A DNA stretch of 43,709 nt from the NCBI RefSeq assembly GCF_028290885.1, contig NZ_JAQGIZ010000027.1:1-43709 (forward strand), in the 5' to 3' direction. Positions 17,894-26,267 of this stretch are shown one piece after another. Numbering within the stretch: position 1 is the first letter of the stretch; every line of letters starts with the position of its first letter. The stretch is from Phenylobacterium sp. (GTDB lineage Bacteria; Pseudomonadota; Alphaproteobacteria; Caulobacterales; Caulobacteraceae). A program made the position numbers and the translations under genes. The notes below the pieces were generated by a model. It searched no databases. It was given only the letters and a program-made list of their open reading frames with translations, and was not told where the DNA came from.

Positions 17894-19297
17894 ATGCGCC
17901 TGCCGCGCATTTTCCGCACCACCCCGTTCCGGTTGACGCTGCTGTTCCTGGCGCTGTTCGGGTCGGCGGCCAGCGCCTTCCTGGCCTACATCTACGTGGC
18001 CACGGCCGGCGAGGCGACGCGGCGCACCGACATGGAGATCACCCGCGAGATGCACTCGCTGGTGGCGGCCTATGACCGGGCCGGCGTCGATGCGCTCAAC
18101 CAGTCCTTGATCGAGCGCGCGGCCAGCGAGCGGCCGTTCCTCTACCTCCTGATGGACAAGAACCAGAAGCCGATCTCCGGCTCCATCCAGGAAAGTCCCG
18201 TGGAGAAGTTCACTGGCGGGCTCACCTCCACCAGTTTCTCGGTCACCGACCAGGACGCCCAGGGCCACACGGTCAAGCATCCGGCCCGCGGCCTGCAGCA
18301 ACGCTTGAGCGGCGGCCAGATCCTGTTCGTCGGCGCCGACGTCGGGGCCGATCAGGCCTATGTGAACAAGATCACCACCGCCCTGCAGGGGGCGGGCGCG
18401 CTGGTGGTGGTGCTGGGCCTGGCCTTCGGGTCGCTGTTCAGCCGCAACGTCAGCCGCAGTATGGCGGGCCTCACCGAGGTGGTGGACGCCGTGCGCAACG
18501 GCGACCTCGGCGCACGCGCCCACGTGCGCGGCACCCGCGACGAGTTCGACGAGCTGGCGGCCGGCGTCAACGAGATGCTCGACCGGCTGGAGCGATCGAT
18601 GGCGGGCCACCGCCACGCGGGCGACGCCATCGCCCACGACCTGCGCTCGCCGCTCACCCGTCTGCGCGCCCGGCTGGAGGCCGCCTTCCTCGACGTCGAG
18701 GCCGGCAAGGGCGATCCGAAGCAGGCGTTGGCCCAGGCGCTGGAGGACACCGACGGGGTGCTGAAGACCTTCGGCGCCGTGCTCTCCATCGCCCGGCTGC
18801 AGGCGGCGGGCACGGCGCCCGATCCGGTGCTGTTCGATCCGGCGGAGCTGGCCGCCGACATCTCCGAACTCTACGAGCCGCTCTGCGAGGACAAGGGGAT
18901 CGACTTCGCCGCCGAGTTCTCCAAGGACCTGCAGGTGCGCGGCAACCGCGAGTTCCTGGCCCAGGCGCTGGCCAACATCCTGGACAATGCGGTGAAGTAC
19001 ACACCGGCCGGCGGGGCGATCATGCTGCGGGTGCGCCGCCGGTCCTCCGGCGAGATCGAGTTCTCGGTCACCGACACCGGTCCAGGCGTCCCCGACGGCG
19101 ACCGCGAGCGGGTGGTCGAACGCTTCGTGCGCCTGGAGAACAGCCGCAACCAGCCGGGCGCGGGCCTGGGCCTTTCGCTGGTCGCCGCGGTGGCCGAAGC
19201 CCACGGCGGCCGCCTGGAGCTCGCCGAGGGGCCGGGCAAGGTGGGCGAGATGGGGCCCGGCCTGCGCGTGGCGCTGATCCTGCCCCGACCTGCCTGA
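17894..19297 (+). CDS. Sensor histidine kinase (HAMP type)
   Basis: A 467-residue membrane kinase. Membrane helices lie at about 13-36 and 162-183, around a periplasmic domain of about 125 residues, followed by HAMP (about 185-237, NVSRSMAGLTEVVDAVRNGDLGARA, DEFDELAAGVNEMLDRLE). The dimerisation domain has His248 in AIAHDLRSPLTRLRARLE. The ATPase domain carries NILDNAVKYTP, VTDTGPGVP and GAGLGLSLVAAV. The ATG at 17894 follows GGGAAGGGAAGTG, which comes from the repeat element; an in-frame ATG at 17879 lies inside that element and adds five residues. It probably partners the regulator at 17060. The neighbouring DegP gene suggests an envelope signal, by inference only. Confidence 0.93.
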   Translation: MRLPRIFRTTPFRLTLLFLALFGSAASAFLAYIYVATAGEATRRTDMEITREMHSLVAAYDRAGVDALNQSLIERAASERPFLYLLMDKNQKPISGSIQESPVEKFTGGLTSTSFSVTDQDAQGHTVKHPARGLQQRLSGGQILFVGADVGADQAYVNKITTALQGAGALVVVLGLAFGSLFSRNVSRSMAGLTEVVDAVRNGDLGARAHVRGTRDEFDELAAGVNEMLDRLERSMAGHRHAGDAIAHDLRSPLTRLRARLEAAFLDVEAGKGDPKQALAQALEDTDGVLKTFGAVLSIARLQAAGTAPDPVLFDPAELAADISELYEPLCEDKGIDFAAEFSKDLQVRGNREFLAQALANILDNAVKYTPAGGAIMLRVRRRSSGEIEFSVTDTGPGVPDGDRERVVERFVRLENSRNQPGAGLGLSLVAAVAEAHGGRLELAEGPGKVGEMGPGLRVALILPRPA

Positions 19298-19346
19298 GAG
19301 GGGCCGGCTTGACCCACATACCGCCAGGGTGGGAAGCCCTGCGGCC

Positions 19347-22229
19347 ATGACGCTCGCCGAACAGCTGAGCCCCTGCGGCCCCGTGGTGGACGACAAGGCC
19401 GCCGGCCGCGCCCGCGAGGTCGTCGCCGAGACCCTGTGGACGGAGCGGCTGGATCGGGCTTGGCCGGCGCTGGCCCCGATCTTCGGGGCGTCGCCCTATC
19501 TGGCGAGCCTGGCCAGGCGCGATCCGGCGCGGCTGGACAGGTTGCTGGCCGCGGAGCCGCAGGCGCGGCTGGACGACATCCTGGTCCGGACCGCCGCGGC
19601 GGCGGACCTCGATCTGGAGCCGGCGCAGGTCCGCCTGCGCGAGTTGAAGGCCGAACTGCACCTGCTCACGGCCCTGGCCGACCTCGGCGGGGTGTGGGAC
19701 CTGGACCAGGTCACCGGCGCGCTCACCCGCTTCGCGGACGCCGCGGTGGCCGCCGCCCTGACGGTCGCTGCGCGCGGCGAGGTCGCGGCGGGACGGCTGA
19801 CCCGACTGGTCGAGGGCCCCGAGGGGCCGGTCCCCGGCTGGTTCTGCATCGCCATGGGCAAGCAGGGCGCCTTCGAGCTCAACTACTCGAGCGACATCGA
19901 CGTCTCGGTGTTCTTCGATCCCGACCGGCTGCCGCTGGCGGAGGGGATCGAGCCGGAGGCCTTCGCGGTGCGGCTGACCCAGCGGCTCTCCGACCTGATG
20001 CAGGCGCGCACGGCCGACGGCTACGTGTTCCGCATGGACCTTCGGCTGCGGCCCGACCCGGCCTCGACCCAGGCCGCGGTGCCGATCCCTGCGGCGATCG
20101 AGTACTACGAAAACGTCGGCCAGAACTGGGAGCGCGCGGCCTTCATCAAGGCCCGGCCCTGCGCCGGCGACGTCCCCGCGGCGGAGGCGTTCCTCGGCGA
20201 GCTGGGCGCCTTCGTGTGGCGCAGGAACCTCGACTTCGCGGCCATCGCCGACATCCACTCGATCAAGCGCCAGATCCACGCGCACAAGGTCGATGAGCGG
20301 GTCTCCGCAAAGGGCGTCGACCTGAAGCTCGGCCGCGGCGGCATCCGCGAGATCGAGTTCTACGTCCAGACCCAGCAGCTGATCCTCGGCGGCCGAAATC
20401 CGGCCTTGCGCAGCCGCCGGACGCTGGATGCGCTCGCGGCCCTCACCGAGGCGGGCCACGTCGCGCCTGAGACCGCCGCCGAGCTCACCGACGCCTACCG
20501 CCTGCTGCGCGCCGTCGAGCACCGCATCCAGATGCTGGCCGACGAGCAGACCCACCGCCTGCCCGAGGCCGACGCGGACCGCCGGCGTGTGGCGGCGCTC
20601 GCCGGCTTCGACAAGCTGCGCAGCTTCGACGCCGCCATCACCCGGACGCTGAAGGGCGTCAACGCCCGTTACGGCGAGCTCTTTCCGTCCGAGGAGCCGC
20701 TGTCCTCGCGCTTCGGCAGCCTGGTGTTCACCGGCGTCGAGGACGATCCGGCGACGCTGGCGACGCTCAAGCGGATGGGTTTTTCCAACCCGGCCCAGGT
20801 CGCCAGGACCATCCGCGGCTGGCACCACGGCCATATCCCGGCCACCGCCACGGAGCGGGGCCGCGAGCTGTTCACGCGGCTCGCGCCGCGGCTGCTGGAC
20901 GCGGCCCACGCGACCGGATCGCCGGATGCGGCCTTCAACCGCTTCGGCGACTTCTTTTCGCGGCTGTCGTCGGGCGTGCAGCTGCAGTCGCTGTTCCTCG
21001 CCCAGCCGAACCTTTTCGAGCTGATCGTGCAGGTGATGGCCTTCGCGCCGCGGCTGGCGTCCACCCTGGCGCGGCGCCCCGCGGCGATCGACGCCATGCT
21101 CGACGGGACCTTCTTCGAGACCATCGACATCGCCGAGGACCGGTCCGTGATGCAGGCCGCGGTCGCTCGGGCTGAGGGTTTCGAGGGCGCAATGGACGCC
21201 GTGCGCGTGGTCCACCGCGAGCAGGCCTTCCGGGTCGGCGTGCAGGTGATGAGCGGGGCGGCGAGCGCGGTTGCCGCCGGCAAGGCCTTCGCCGAGCTCG
21301 CCGACCTCTGCATCGACGCCCTGGCCGTGGCGGCGCTGGCCGAGACCGAGCGGCTGGGGGGCGGCTTCGCAGGCGACGTGGCGGTGGTGGCGCTGGGCAA
21401 GTGCGGCTCGCGGGAGATGAGCGCGGGCTCGGACCTCGACCTGATGACCCTCTACCGCGCCGCCGATCCGGCGGGCGCCTCGGAGCTGAAGGCCTGGGAC
21501 GCCGTCACCTTCTACGGCCGCTTCACCCAGCGATTGATCGCCGCCCTCTCCAGCCAGACGGGCGAGGGCGGGCTCTACGACGTGGACATGCAGCTCCGCC
21601 CCTCGGGCACCAAGGGACCGGTGGCGGTGAGCTTCGCGGCCTTCGAGGGCTACTACGCGGCCGAGGCGGAAACCTGGGAGCTGCTGGCCTTGACCCGGGC
21701 CCGCGTGGTCTGGGCGACCAGCGATGCCTTCGCCGGGGCCGCGCAGGCGGCCATCGACGCCGCGCTGCGCCGCCCGCGCGACCGCGCCGCCACCGCCCGC
21801 CACGTGCGCGAGATGCGCGAGCTGATGGCCCGCGAGCGGCCGCCGAAGGGCGACTGGGACCTGAAGCTCATCCCCGGTGGCCTAGTCGACATCGAATTCG
21901 CCGCCCAGTTCCTCCAGCTCGCTCACGCCGCGGACGGAGGGCCCATGGCGCCCAACACCGCCGACGCGCTCGCGGCCTTCCGCGACGCCGGGCTCGCCGC
22001 CGCCAAGCCGCTCGCCGACCTCGAGCGCGCCTGGCGTCTGCAGCAGAACCTGACCCAGCTCCTGAAGGTGGCGCTGGAAGACGGCGCCAACCCGGAGCGG
22101 GAGCCGGCGGCCTTCCGCGCGCTGTTGGCCCGGGCCGGCGGCGTGCGGGATTTCCGGCAGCTGCGCGCCGCGCTGAAGACGGAGCGCAGCGCGGCGCGAA
22201 GAGCTTATGAGACGATCGTGGCGGGGTAG
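19347..22229 (+). CDS. glnE: Bifunctional glutamine synthetase adenylyltransferase/deadenylase
   Basis: A 960-residue enzyme that adenylylates glutamine synthetase to lower its activity and removes AMP to restore it, in response to PII protein state. Both nucleotidyltransferase domains are visible: the N-terminal one with NYSSDIDVSVFFD (about 178), MDLRLRPDP and KLGRGGIREIEFYVQTQQL, and the C-terminal one with MSAGSDLDLMTLY (about 694), DMQLRPSGTKGP and KLIPGGLVDIEFAAQFLQL. The paired Asp residues in SDID and SDLD are the metal-binding catalytic residues. Length matches full bifunctional GlnE. A GTG at 19329 would add six residues. It lies 49 bases after the kinase on the same strand and may be cotranscribed. 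Confidence 0.97.
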   Translation: MTLAEQLSPCGPVVDDKAAGRAREVVAETLWTERLDRAWPALAPIFGASPYLASLARRDPARLDRLLAAEPQARLDDILVRTAAAADLDLEPAQVRLRELKAELHLLTALADLGGVWDLDQVTGALTRFADAAVAAALTVAARGEVAAGRLTRLVEGPEGPVPGWFCIAMGKQGAFELNYSSDIDVSVFFDPDRLPLAEGIEPEAFAVRLTQRLSDLMQARTADGYVFRMDLRLRPDPASTQAAVPIPAAIEYYENVGQNWERAAFIKARPCAGDVPAAEAFLGELGAFVWRRNLDFAAIADIHSIKRQIHAHKVDERVSAKGVDLKLGRGGIREIEFYVQTQQLILGGRNPALRSRRTLDALAALTEAGHVAPETAAELTDAYRLLRAVEHRIQMLADEQTHRLPEADADRRRVAALAGFDKLRSFDAAITRTLKGVNARYGELFPSEEPLSSRFGSLVFTGVEDDPATLATLKRMGFSNPAQVARTIRGWHHGHIPATATERGRELFTRLAPRLLDAAHATGSPDAAFNRFGDFFSRLSSGVQLQSLFLAQPNLFELIVQVMAFAPRLASTLARRPAAIDAMLDGTFFETIDIAEDRSVMQAAVARAEGFEGAMDAVRVVHREQAFRVGVQVMSGAASAVAAGKAFAELADLCIDALAVAALAETERLGGGFAGDVAVVALGKCGSREMSAGSDLDLMTLYRAADPAGASELKAWDAVTFYGRFTQRLIAALSSQTGEGGLYDVDMQLRPSGTKGPVAVSFAAFEGYYAAEAETWELLALTRARVVWATSDAFAGAAQAAIDAALRRPRDRAATARHVREMRELMARERPPKGDWDLKLIPGGLVDIEFAAQFLQLAHAADGGPMAPNTADALAAFRDAGLAAAKPLADLERAWRLQQNLTQLLKVALEDGANPEREPAAFRALLARAGGVRDFRQLRAALKTERSAARRAYETIVAG

Positions 22230-22552
22230 GGACGCGGTGCGGCCCATCTGCGGCGCCTCGCCACCTTGCAAGCGTTCGCTTCCGGCGAGCCGATCCACGG
22301 CGGACGACTGCCACTCCCAGATAATGGCTTTGCGCCTTCACCGAGTGATGAGGGATGTGCAGGCGCACGAAGCTTAAGAGCAGGTCTCGATGCTCCATCA
22401 GGTCTATGTTCGCCGCTCCGCTTCTTAGACCAATGCGCTTCGCTCTCGGCTTCCGATGTCGAACTCGGAGGGCTATGGGAAGGACCGCCCCACCTGGGCG
22501 CGGCGCCCACCTGACGCCTCCGATCCAGCTCCGCGCTGAAACGAGGTCAGCC
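22230..22552. other. Intergenic region before the multicopper oxidase
   Basis: About 320 bases with less codon bias than the flanks. Open frames on both strands (for example 22266-22514 plus) have no recognisable product and no good ribosome site. The stretch presumably holds the oxidase promoter, but no element stands out. Confidence 0.5.
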
Positions 22553-24031
22553 ATGTCGTTCGATCGCAGGCGCCTGCTCAAGCTGGGAGCGGCCACATCT
22601 CTGGGTGTTGGTCTCGCGTCGCTGGCCGCCTGTTCGCGGCGGGCCTCGTCTCCCCCCGCCCCTCCTGCGGCGGCCGACCACACTATCCGGATCGCGAACA
22701 CGAAGATCGAGCTGGCCCCGGGCGTGGACATTTCCACCTCGACCTACAACGGCCAGTTCCCCGGGCCGCTGCTGCGCTTCTACGAGGGCCGTCCGGTCGT
22801 CGTCGACATCCACAACGACACCGCTAGGCCTGAGCAGCTCCATTGGCACGGCCAAAAGATTCCCGTGAATGTGGACGGTTCGGCCGAGGAAGGAACGCCG
22901 TTTGTCCCGCCGCACGGATCGCGTCGGATCAGCTTCACGCCTGGCCCGGCGGGCCTGCGCTTCTACCATACCCACGTGATCGCCGGATCGGACCTGACCG
23001 CCGGCCAGTATGGCGGCCAGGTCGGCCCGGTCTACATCGAGCCCAAACGGGAGCCAGGCCGCTACGACCGGGAGGTGTTCCTGACCCTGAAGGAGTTCGG
23101 GCCCAGCCTCAGCCAGGGCGGCGACATGGCCATGGACTTCCTGCAGCCGGCCGCGGTCGACGCCAAGCTGAAGGCCTCCGGCGAAGCCGCGATGCAGGCT
23201 TCCCTGGCGAAGGGAACGCCGCATGGCTACGAGGTCGGCTACAAGCACTTCACCATCAATGGCCGCATGCTCGGCCACGGCGAGCCGATCCGCGTGAAGG
23301 CCGGAGAGCGGCTGTTGCTGCACGTGCTGAATGGCAGCGCCACGGAGATCCGCAGTCTGGCGCTTCCCGGCCACAGCTTCCAGGTCGTGGCCCTGGACGG
23401 CAATCCGGTCCCCACGCCTGCGGAAGCGCCGGTGCTTTGGATCGGCACGGCCGAGCGGGTTTCGGCCATCGTCGCGATGAACCGTCCGGGCGTGTGGGTG
23501 CTTGGCGATGTCTCCGACGACGACCGCGGAAACGGCATGGGCGTCGTGGTCGAATACGCGGGCCAGACGGGCCCGCCGAAATGGTCGAAGCCGCCGGCGT
23601 CCAAATGGGACTACCTCCGCTTCGGCCGGACGGGCGCTGGGGCCCAGGCGCCGGACGAGGTCTTCGACATGACCTTCGCCAAGGACAATGCGGCCCTCGG
23701 GGGCTTCAACCGCTGGACCATCAACGGCGTGGCCTTCTCCGACAAGCAGATGGAGCCGATGTTCAAGCTGCGGAAGGGCCGCCGCTATCGGCTGCGCATG
23801 AGCAACGCCAGCGACGACATCCATCCCATCCACCTGCATCGCCACAGCTTCGAGCTCACGCGGATCGCGGGCCGCCCGACGGCCGGGGTGTTGAAGGACG
23901 TGGTCATGCTGGGCGGCTATCAGCGGATGGAGGTGGACTTCACGGCCGACAATCCGGGGCGCACCCTGTTCCACTGCCACCAGCAGCTGCACATGGATTT
24001 CGGCTTCATGTGCCTGTTCGACTATGCGTGA
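22553..24031 (+). CDS. Tat-exported multicopper oxidase, probable lipoprotein
   Basis: A 492-residue laccase/CueO-type oxidase with three cupredoxin domains. The N-terminus (DRRRLLKLGAATSLGVGLASLAAC) combines a Tat-like twin arginine with a lipobox ending at Cys27, so it may be lipid-anchored after folding. All four copper-binding motifs are present: LHWHG, FYHTHV, HPIHLHRHSF and HCHQQLHMDFGFM, giving the trinuclear cluster and a type 1 site with Cys, His and axial Met. No Met-rich CueO segment is visible. The substrate cannot be told from sequence; copper or phenol oxidation are family possibilities. It may be transcribed into the tetR promoter region downstream. Confidence 0.93.
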   Translation: MSFDRRRLLKLGAATSLGVGLASLAACSRRASSPPAPPAAADHTIRIANTKIELAPGVDISTSTYNGQFPGPLLRFYEGRPVVVDIHNDTARPEQLHWHGQKIPVNVDGSAEEGTPFVPPHGSRRISFTPGPAGLRFYHTHVIAGSDLTAGQYGGQVGPVYIEPKREPGRYDREVFLTLKEFGPSLSQGGDMAMDFLQPAAVDAKLKASGEAAMQASLAKGTPHGYEVGYKHFTINGRMLGHGEPIRVKAGERLLLHVLNGSATEIRSLALPGHSFQVVALDGNPVPTPAEAPVLWIGTAERVSAIVAMNRPGVWVLGDVSDDDRGNGMGVVVEYAGQTGPPKWSKPPASKWDYLRFGRTGAGAQAPDEVFDMTFAKDNAALGGFNRWTINGVAFSDKQMEPMFKLRKGRRYRLRMSNASDDIHPIHLHRHSFELTRIAGRPTAGVLKDVVMLGGYQRMEVDFTADNPGRTLFHCHQQLHMDFGFMCLFDYA

Positions 24032-24117
24032 CCGCTTTCGTGCCTGGGGCGCGCCAGGATCGGAGACATCCAATGGCCAAGGGGGTCCTGCCGGCTGGCC
24101 TCGCCCGACCAGGCCGC

Positions 24118-24145
24118 TTGACACTGACCGTCGGTCAGTATTAAT
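24118..24145 (+). promoter_or_regulatory. Promoter of the tetR-family gene
   Basis: TTGACA (24118-24123) is a perfect -35 hexamer. ATTAAT at 24140-24145 gives a 16-base spacer and is a plausible -10; TTAATG at 17 bases is an alternative. The spacer holds the first operator and the start region overlaps the second. Transcription would begin near 24152, leaving about a 20-base leader before the ATG at 24172. Confidence 0.6.
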
Positions 24146-24157
24146 GACTGTCGGTCA
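24125..24157. promoter_or_regulatory. Two TetR-type operators
   Basis: TGACCGTCGGTCA (24125-24137) is a perfect palindrome around a central T, and TGACTGTCGGTCA (24145-24157) is the same with one mismatch. Centres are 20 bases apart, so two dimers would sit on about the same face of the helix. Both are followed by GTA. TGACnG/CnGTCA palindromes are typical TetR-family sites. Overlap with the promoter implies autorepression by the adjacent regulator. Confidence 0.8.
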
Positions 24158-24171
24158 GTAGGAATGGACCG

Positions 24172-24744
24172 ATGGACAAGCCGCTGCGCCGCCGCCTCCA
24201 ACCCGAGGCGCGGAAACTGGAGATCGTCGAGGCTGCCGAGCGCCTGCTGCAGGCCAACGGCTCTCGGGTGCGGGTGGAGGACGTGGTCCGCGAGGCGGGC
24301 GTCGCGAAGGGCACCTTCTTCCTCTACTTCCCGACCTGGGAGGACCTGCTCGAGACGGTCCGCCAGCGGCTCGTGTCAGAGTTCGACGCGGCCTATCCCC
24401 TGCCGACCGAGGTCGACGGGCCGGTGGACTGGCCGAGCCTTGTGGAGTCACAGGCGGGCGCCTTCATTGACTTCACCCTCTCGCGCCGCGGGGTCGGCGA
24501 GGCGGTGTTCCACGCGGATTTCGCCGAGCGCCGACCCCTGGCCGACAACGCCATCCTGCGGCTCTCCGCCGTCATCCGCGCGGGCCAGGAGGCCGAGGCC
24601 TTCGGACCCGTCGATCCGGAGCCCACGGCGCGCCTGATGTTCGCCGCCATCCACGAGGCCGCCGACGCCGTCGCCGGCGGGGCCGACCGCGCGGCCATTC
24701 GGGCTGCGCTGGAGAGCCTGCTGCGACGCACCCTTGCGCCATGA
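24172..24744 (+). CDS. TetR-family transcriptional regulator
   Basis: A 190-residue repressor. The N-terminal helix-turn-helix domain (about 10-60) reads KLEIVEAAERLLQANG, VRVEDVVREAGVAKGTFFLYFPTWEDLLETV, with the family's GxxxGTFxxYF recognition-helix pattern. The C-terminal two-thirds is the ligand-binding/dimerisation part, without a recognised effector. The operators immediately upstream point to autoregulation. The VOC gene 37 bases downstream is probably cotranscribed and therefore a likely target; the multicopper oxidase upstream has no matching operator. Confidence 0.93.
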   Translation: MDKPLRRRLQPEARKLEIVEAAERLLQANGSRVRVEDVVREAGVAKGTFFLYFPTWEDLLETVRQRLVSEFDAAYPLPTEVDGPVDWPSLVESQAGAFIDFTLSRRGVGEAVFHADFAERRPLADNAILRLSAVIRAGQEAEAFGPVDPEPTARLMFAAIHEAADAVAGGADRAAIRAALESLLRRTLAP

Positions 24745-24781
24745 TCGTTGGCAATTGCATCGCACCAAGGAGGACCCACCC

Positions 24782-25168
24782 ATGAGCGAGAGCCCCGTAA
24801 ACGTAAGATACATGGTCGGTGACGTGCAGGCGTCGGTCGATTGGTACGTCGGCCATCTCGGCTTCCGCCCGGTCGGCCCCGCGTCGCCGGCGTTTGCGGC
24901 CGTGGAGCGCGGACCTCTCAGACTGCTGCTGAGCGGCAGCGCCAGCTCCGCCGGCCGGGCGATGCCGGATGGCCGCCAGCCTGAGCCCGGCGGGTGGACC
25001 CGCTTCCAGGTTATCGTCAAGGATATCGCCGCCGAGGTCGAACGCCTGCGGGCCCAGGGTGTGAGGTTCCGCAATGAGATCGTCACGGGACCCGGCGGGT
25101 CGCAAATCCTGGCGGAGGATCCCTCGGGCAATGTGGTTGAGCTGTTTCAGCCTGCGGCGCGCACCTGA
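24782..25168 (+). CDS. VOC/glyoxalase-family protein
   Basis: A 128-residue single-domain protein of the vicinal oxygen chelate fold, with VNVRYMVGDVQASVDWYVGHLGFRPVG at the N-terminus, TRFQVIVKDIAAEVERLRAQGVRF in the middle and ILAEDPSGNVVELFQPA at the end, including the metal-ligand-position glutamate in VVELF. The substrate is unknown; lyases, dioxygenases and binding proteins share this fold. The ATG has a strong ribosome site, AAGGAGG, at 24767-24773. It is likely in an operon with the TetR gene. Confidence 0.9.
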   Translation: MSESPVNVRYMVGDVQASVDWYVGHLGFRPVGPASPAFAAVERGPLRLLLSGSASSAGRAMPDGRQPEPGGWTRFQVIVKDIAAEVERLRAQGVRFRNEIVTGPGGSQILAEDPSGNVVELFQPAART

Positions 25169-25206
25169 TTTCCGGGGTCCACTCCAGTACCGCGTCCCCG
25201 GATTGC

Positions 25207-25983
25207 CTAGGCGAGCTGCCCCGCCGCCTCCAGGATCAGATTCGTGATCTCTAAAGGATGGGAGATCAGCGCCAGGTGGCTGGCCTTCACCTCGATGGTC
25301 TTGGCGCCCATGCGCTTGGCCATGAACCGTTCGAGGTCGGGATTGATTGTCCGATCTTCCGTCGAGACGGCATAGAAACTCGGCTTCGACCGCCAGGCCG
25401 CCTGCGTGGTCTTGCCGGCGAGGAGGGCCTTGTGGAACGGCTCTTGGACCGCATAGAGCACCTTCGCCTTCGCTTCCGGCAGGTCACCCGCGAAATCGCG
25501 TAGGAACGCGGCCTCGCTGAGGCGCCCCTCATCGCCGTCGAAAACGATACCGGCGGAGGCCGGCGGCGTGGGAAATGTCTTGGCCAACGCCGTGTAGTCC
25601 TCGCCCGCATCCGGCGCGCGGGCCGCCACATAGACCAGCGCCGAGACATTTGGATGCAGGCCGGCCTCGGTGACGATCATGCCGGAAAAGGAATGCCCAA
25701 CCAGGACCGTCGGGCCATCCTGCCGCGCCAGCACGCGCTCGGCCGAGTCCACCGCTTCAGGCAGCGTCGTCAGAGGGTTTTGCACGGAGGTGGCGTTGAG
25801 TCCCGCCGCCTGCAGGCGTGCGATCACCTCGGACCAGCATGATCCGTCGGCGAACAGCCCGTGCACAAGGACGACGTTGCGCGCCTTCGCCACGGCGGAC
25901 GTGGCGGCCATGCCGCGGGTGGAGATCAGCGAAGCGGCGAGGCCGGCGACCACGGTGGTCGAAAAAACACGTCGGTCCATCAT
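25207..25983 (-). CDS. Secreted alpha/beta hydrolase
   Basis: A 258-residue hydrolase with an N-terminal signal peptide (RRVFSTTVVAGLAASLISTRGMAA). The fold's landmarks are NVVLVHGLFADGSCW (oxyanion-hole region), the nucleophile elbow VGHSFSGMIV with Ser in GHSFSG, an acidic residue in STEDRTINPDLE and the catalytic His in ASHLALISHP. This subgroup resembles salicylate esterase/hydroxynitrile-lyase-like enzymes that act on small esters. The substrate is not known. It is convergent with the VOC gene, with 38 bases between stops. Confidence 0.9.
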   Translation of the reverse strand: MMDRRVFSTTVVAGLAASLISTRGMAATSAVAKARNVVLVHGLFADGSCWSEVIARLQAAGLNATSVQNPLTTLPEAVDSAERVLARQDGPTVLVGHSFSGMIVTEAGLHPNVSALVYVAARAPDAGEDYTALAKTFPTPPASAGIVFDGDEGRLSEAAFLRDFAGDLPEAKAKVLYAVQEPFHKALLAGKTTQAAWRSKPSFYAVSTEDRTINPDLERFMAKRMGAKTIEVKASHLALISHPLEITNLILEAAGQLA

Positions 25984-26267
25984 CGGATTCGCCTTCCTTC
26001 AGTCGTAAAGATCCGTGGGCAAGCCCATCTGCCTGGCGCGGCGGCGGCGCAGCGCATGTCGAGATGTTCGTGTCGGATCGCCTCACCGCAGCCTGACGAG
26101 CCTCCTGAAATAGGCTGCCGGGATTATACACCTTGCCGCAGCGCGCGACGTCCGCATTCGGGGCAAGGACTGAAGGTCCGCAAGTGGCGCGAAGCCGCCG
26201 CCCTCGAACGAAGCGGCGTCGGCCGCGGTTTTGGCCTTGGCTCCTTCCTCGACGCGCTTGCTGCCTT
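25984..26267. other. Intergenic region, no supportable gene
   Basis: The 284 bases between the hydrolase start and the DUF1801 gene end contain short frames only. On the minus strand the part next to the DUF1801 stop reads as Lys/Ala/Arg-rich in more than one frame, which might be a decayed C-terminal extension, but nothing identifiable. The hydrolase promoter should be in the left part. Confidence 0.4.

Noticed and set aside
15668-19396. A very long open frame on the minus strand opposite the DegP-like, regulator and kinase genes
   Set aside because: The opposite strand encodes well-recognised proteins over the whole length. In DNA this GC-rich, antisense frames stay open because stop codons are rare. 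The translated sequence is low-complexity and has no known domain.
22205-22737. Overlapping frames on both strands in the glnE/multicopper oxidase gap
   Set aside because: None has a ribosome site, a recognisable domain or codon bias like its neighbours; conflicting frames on both strands suggest non-coding DNA.
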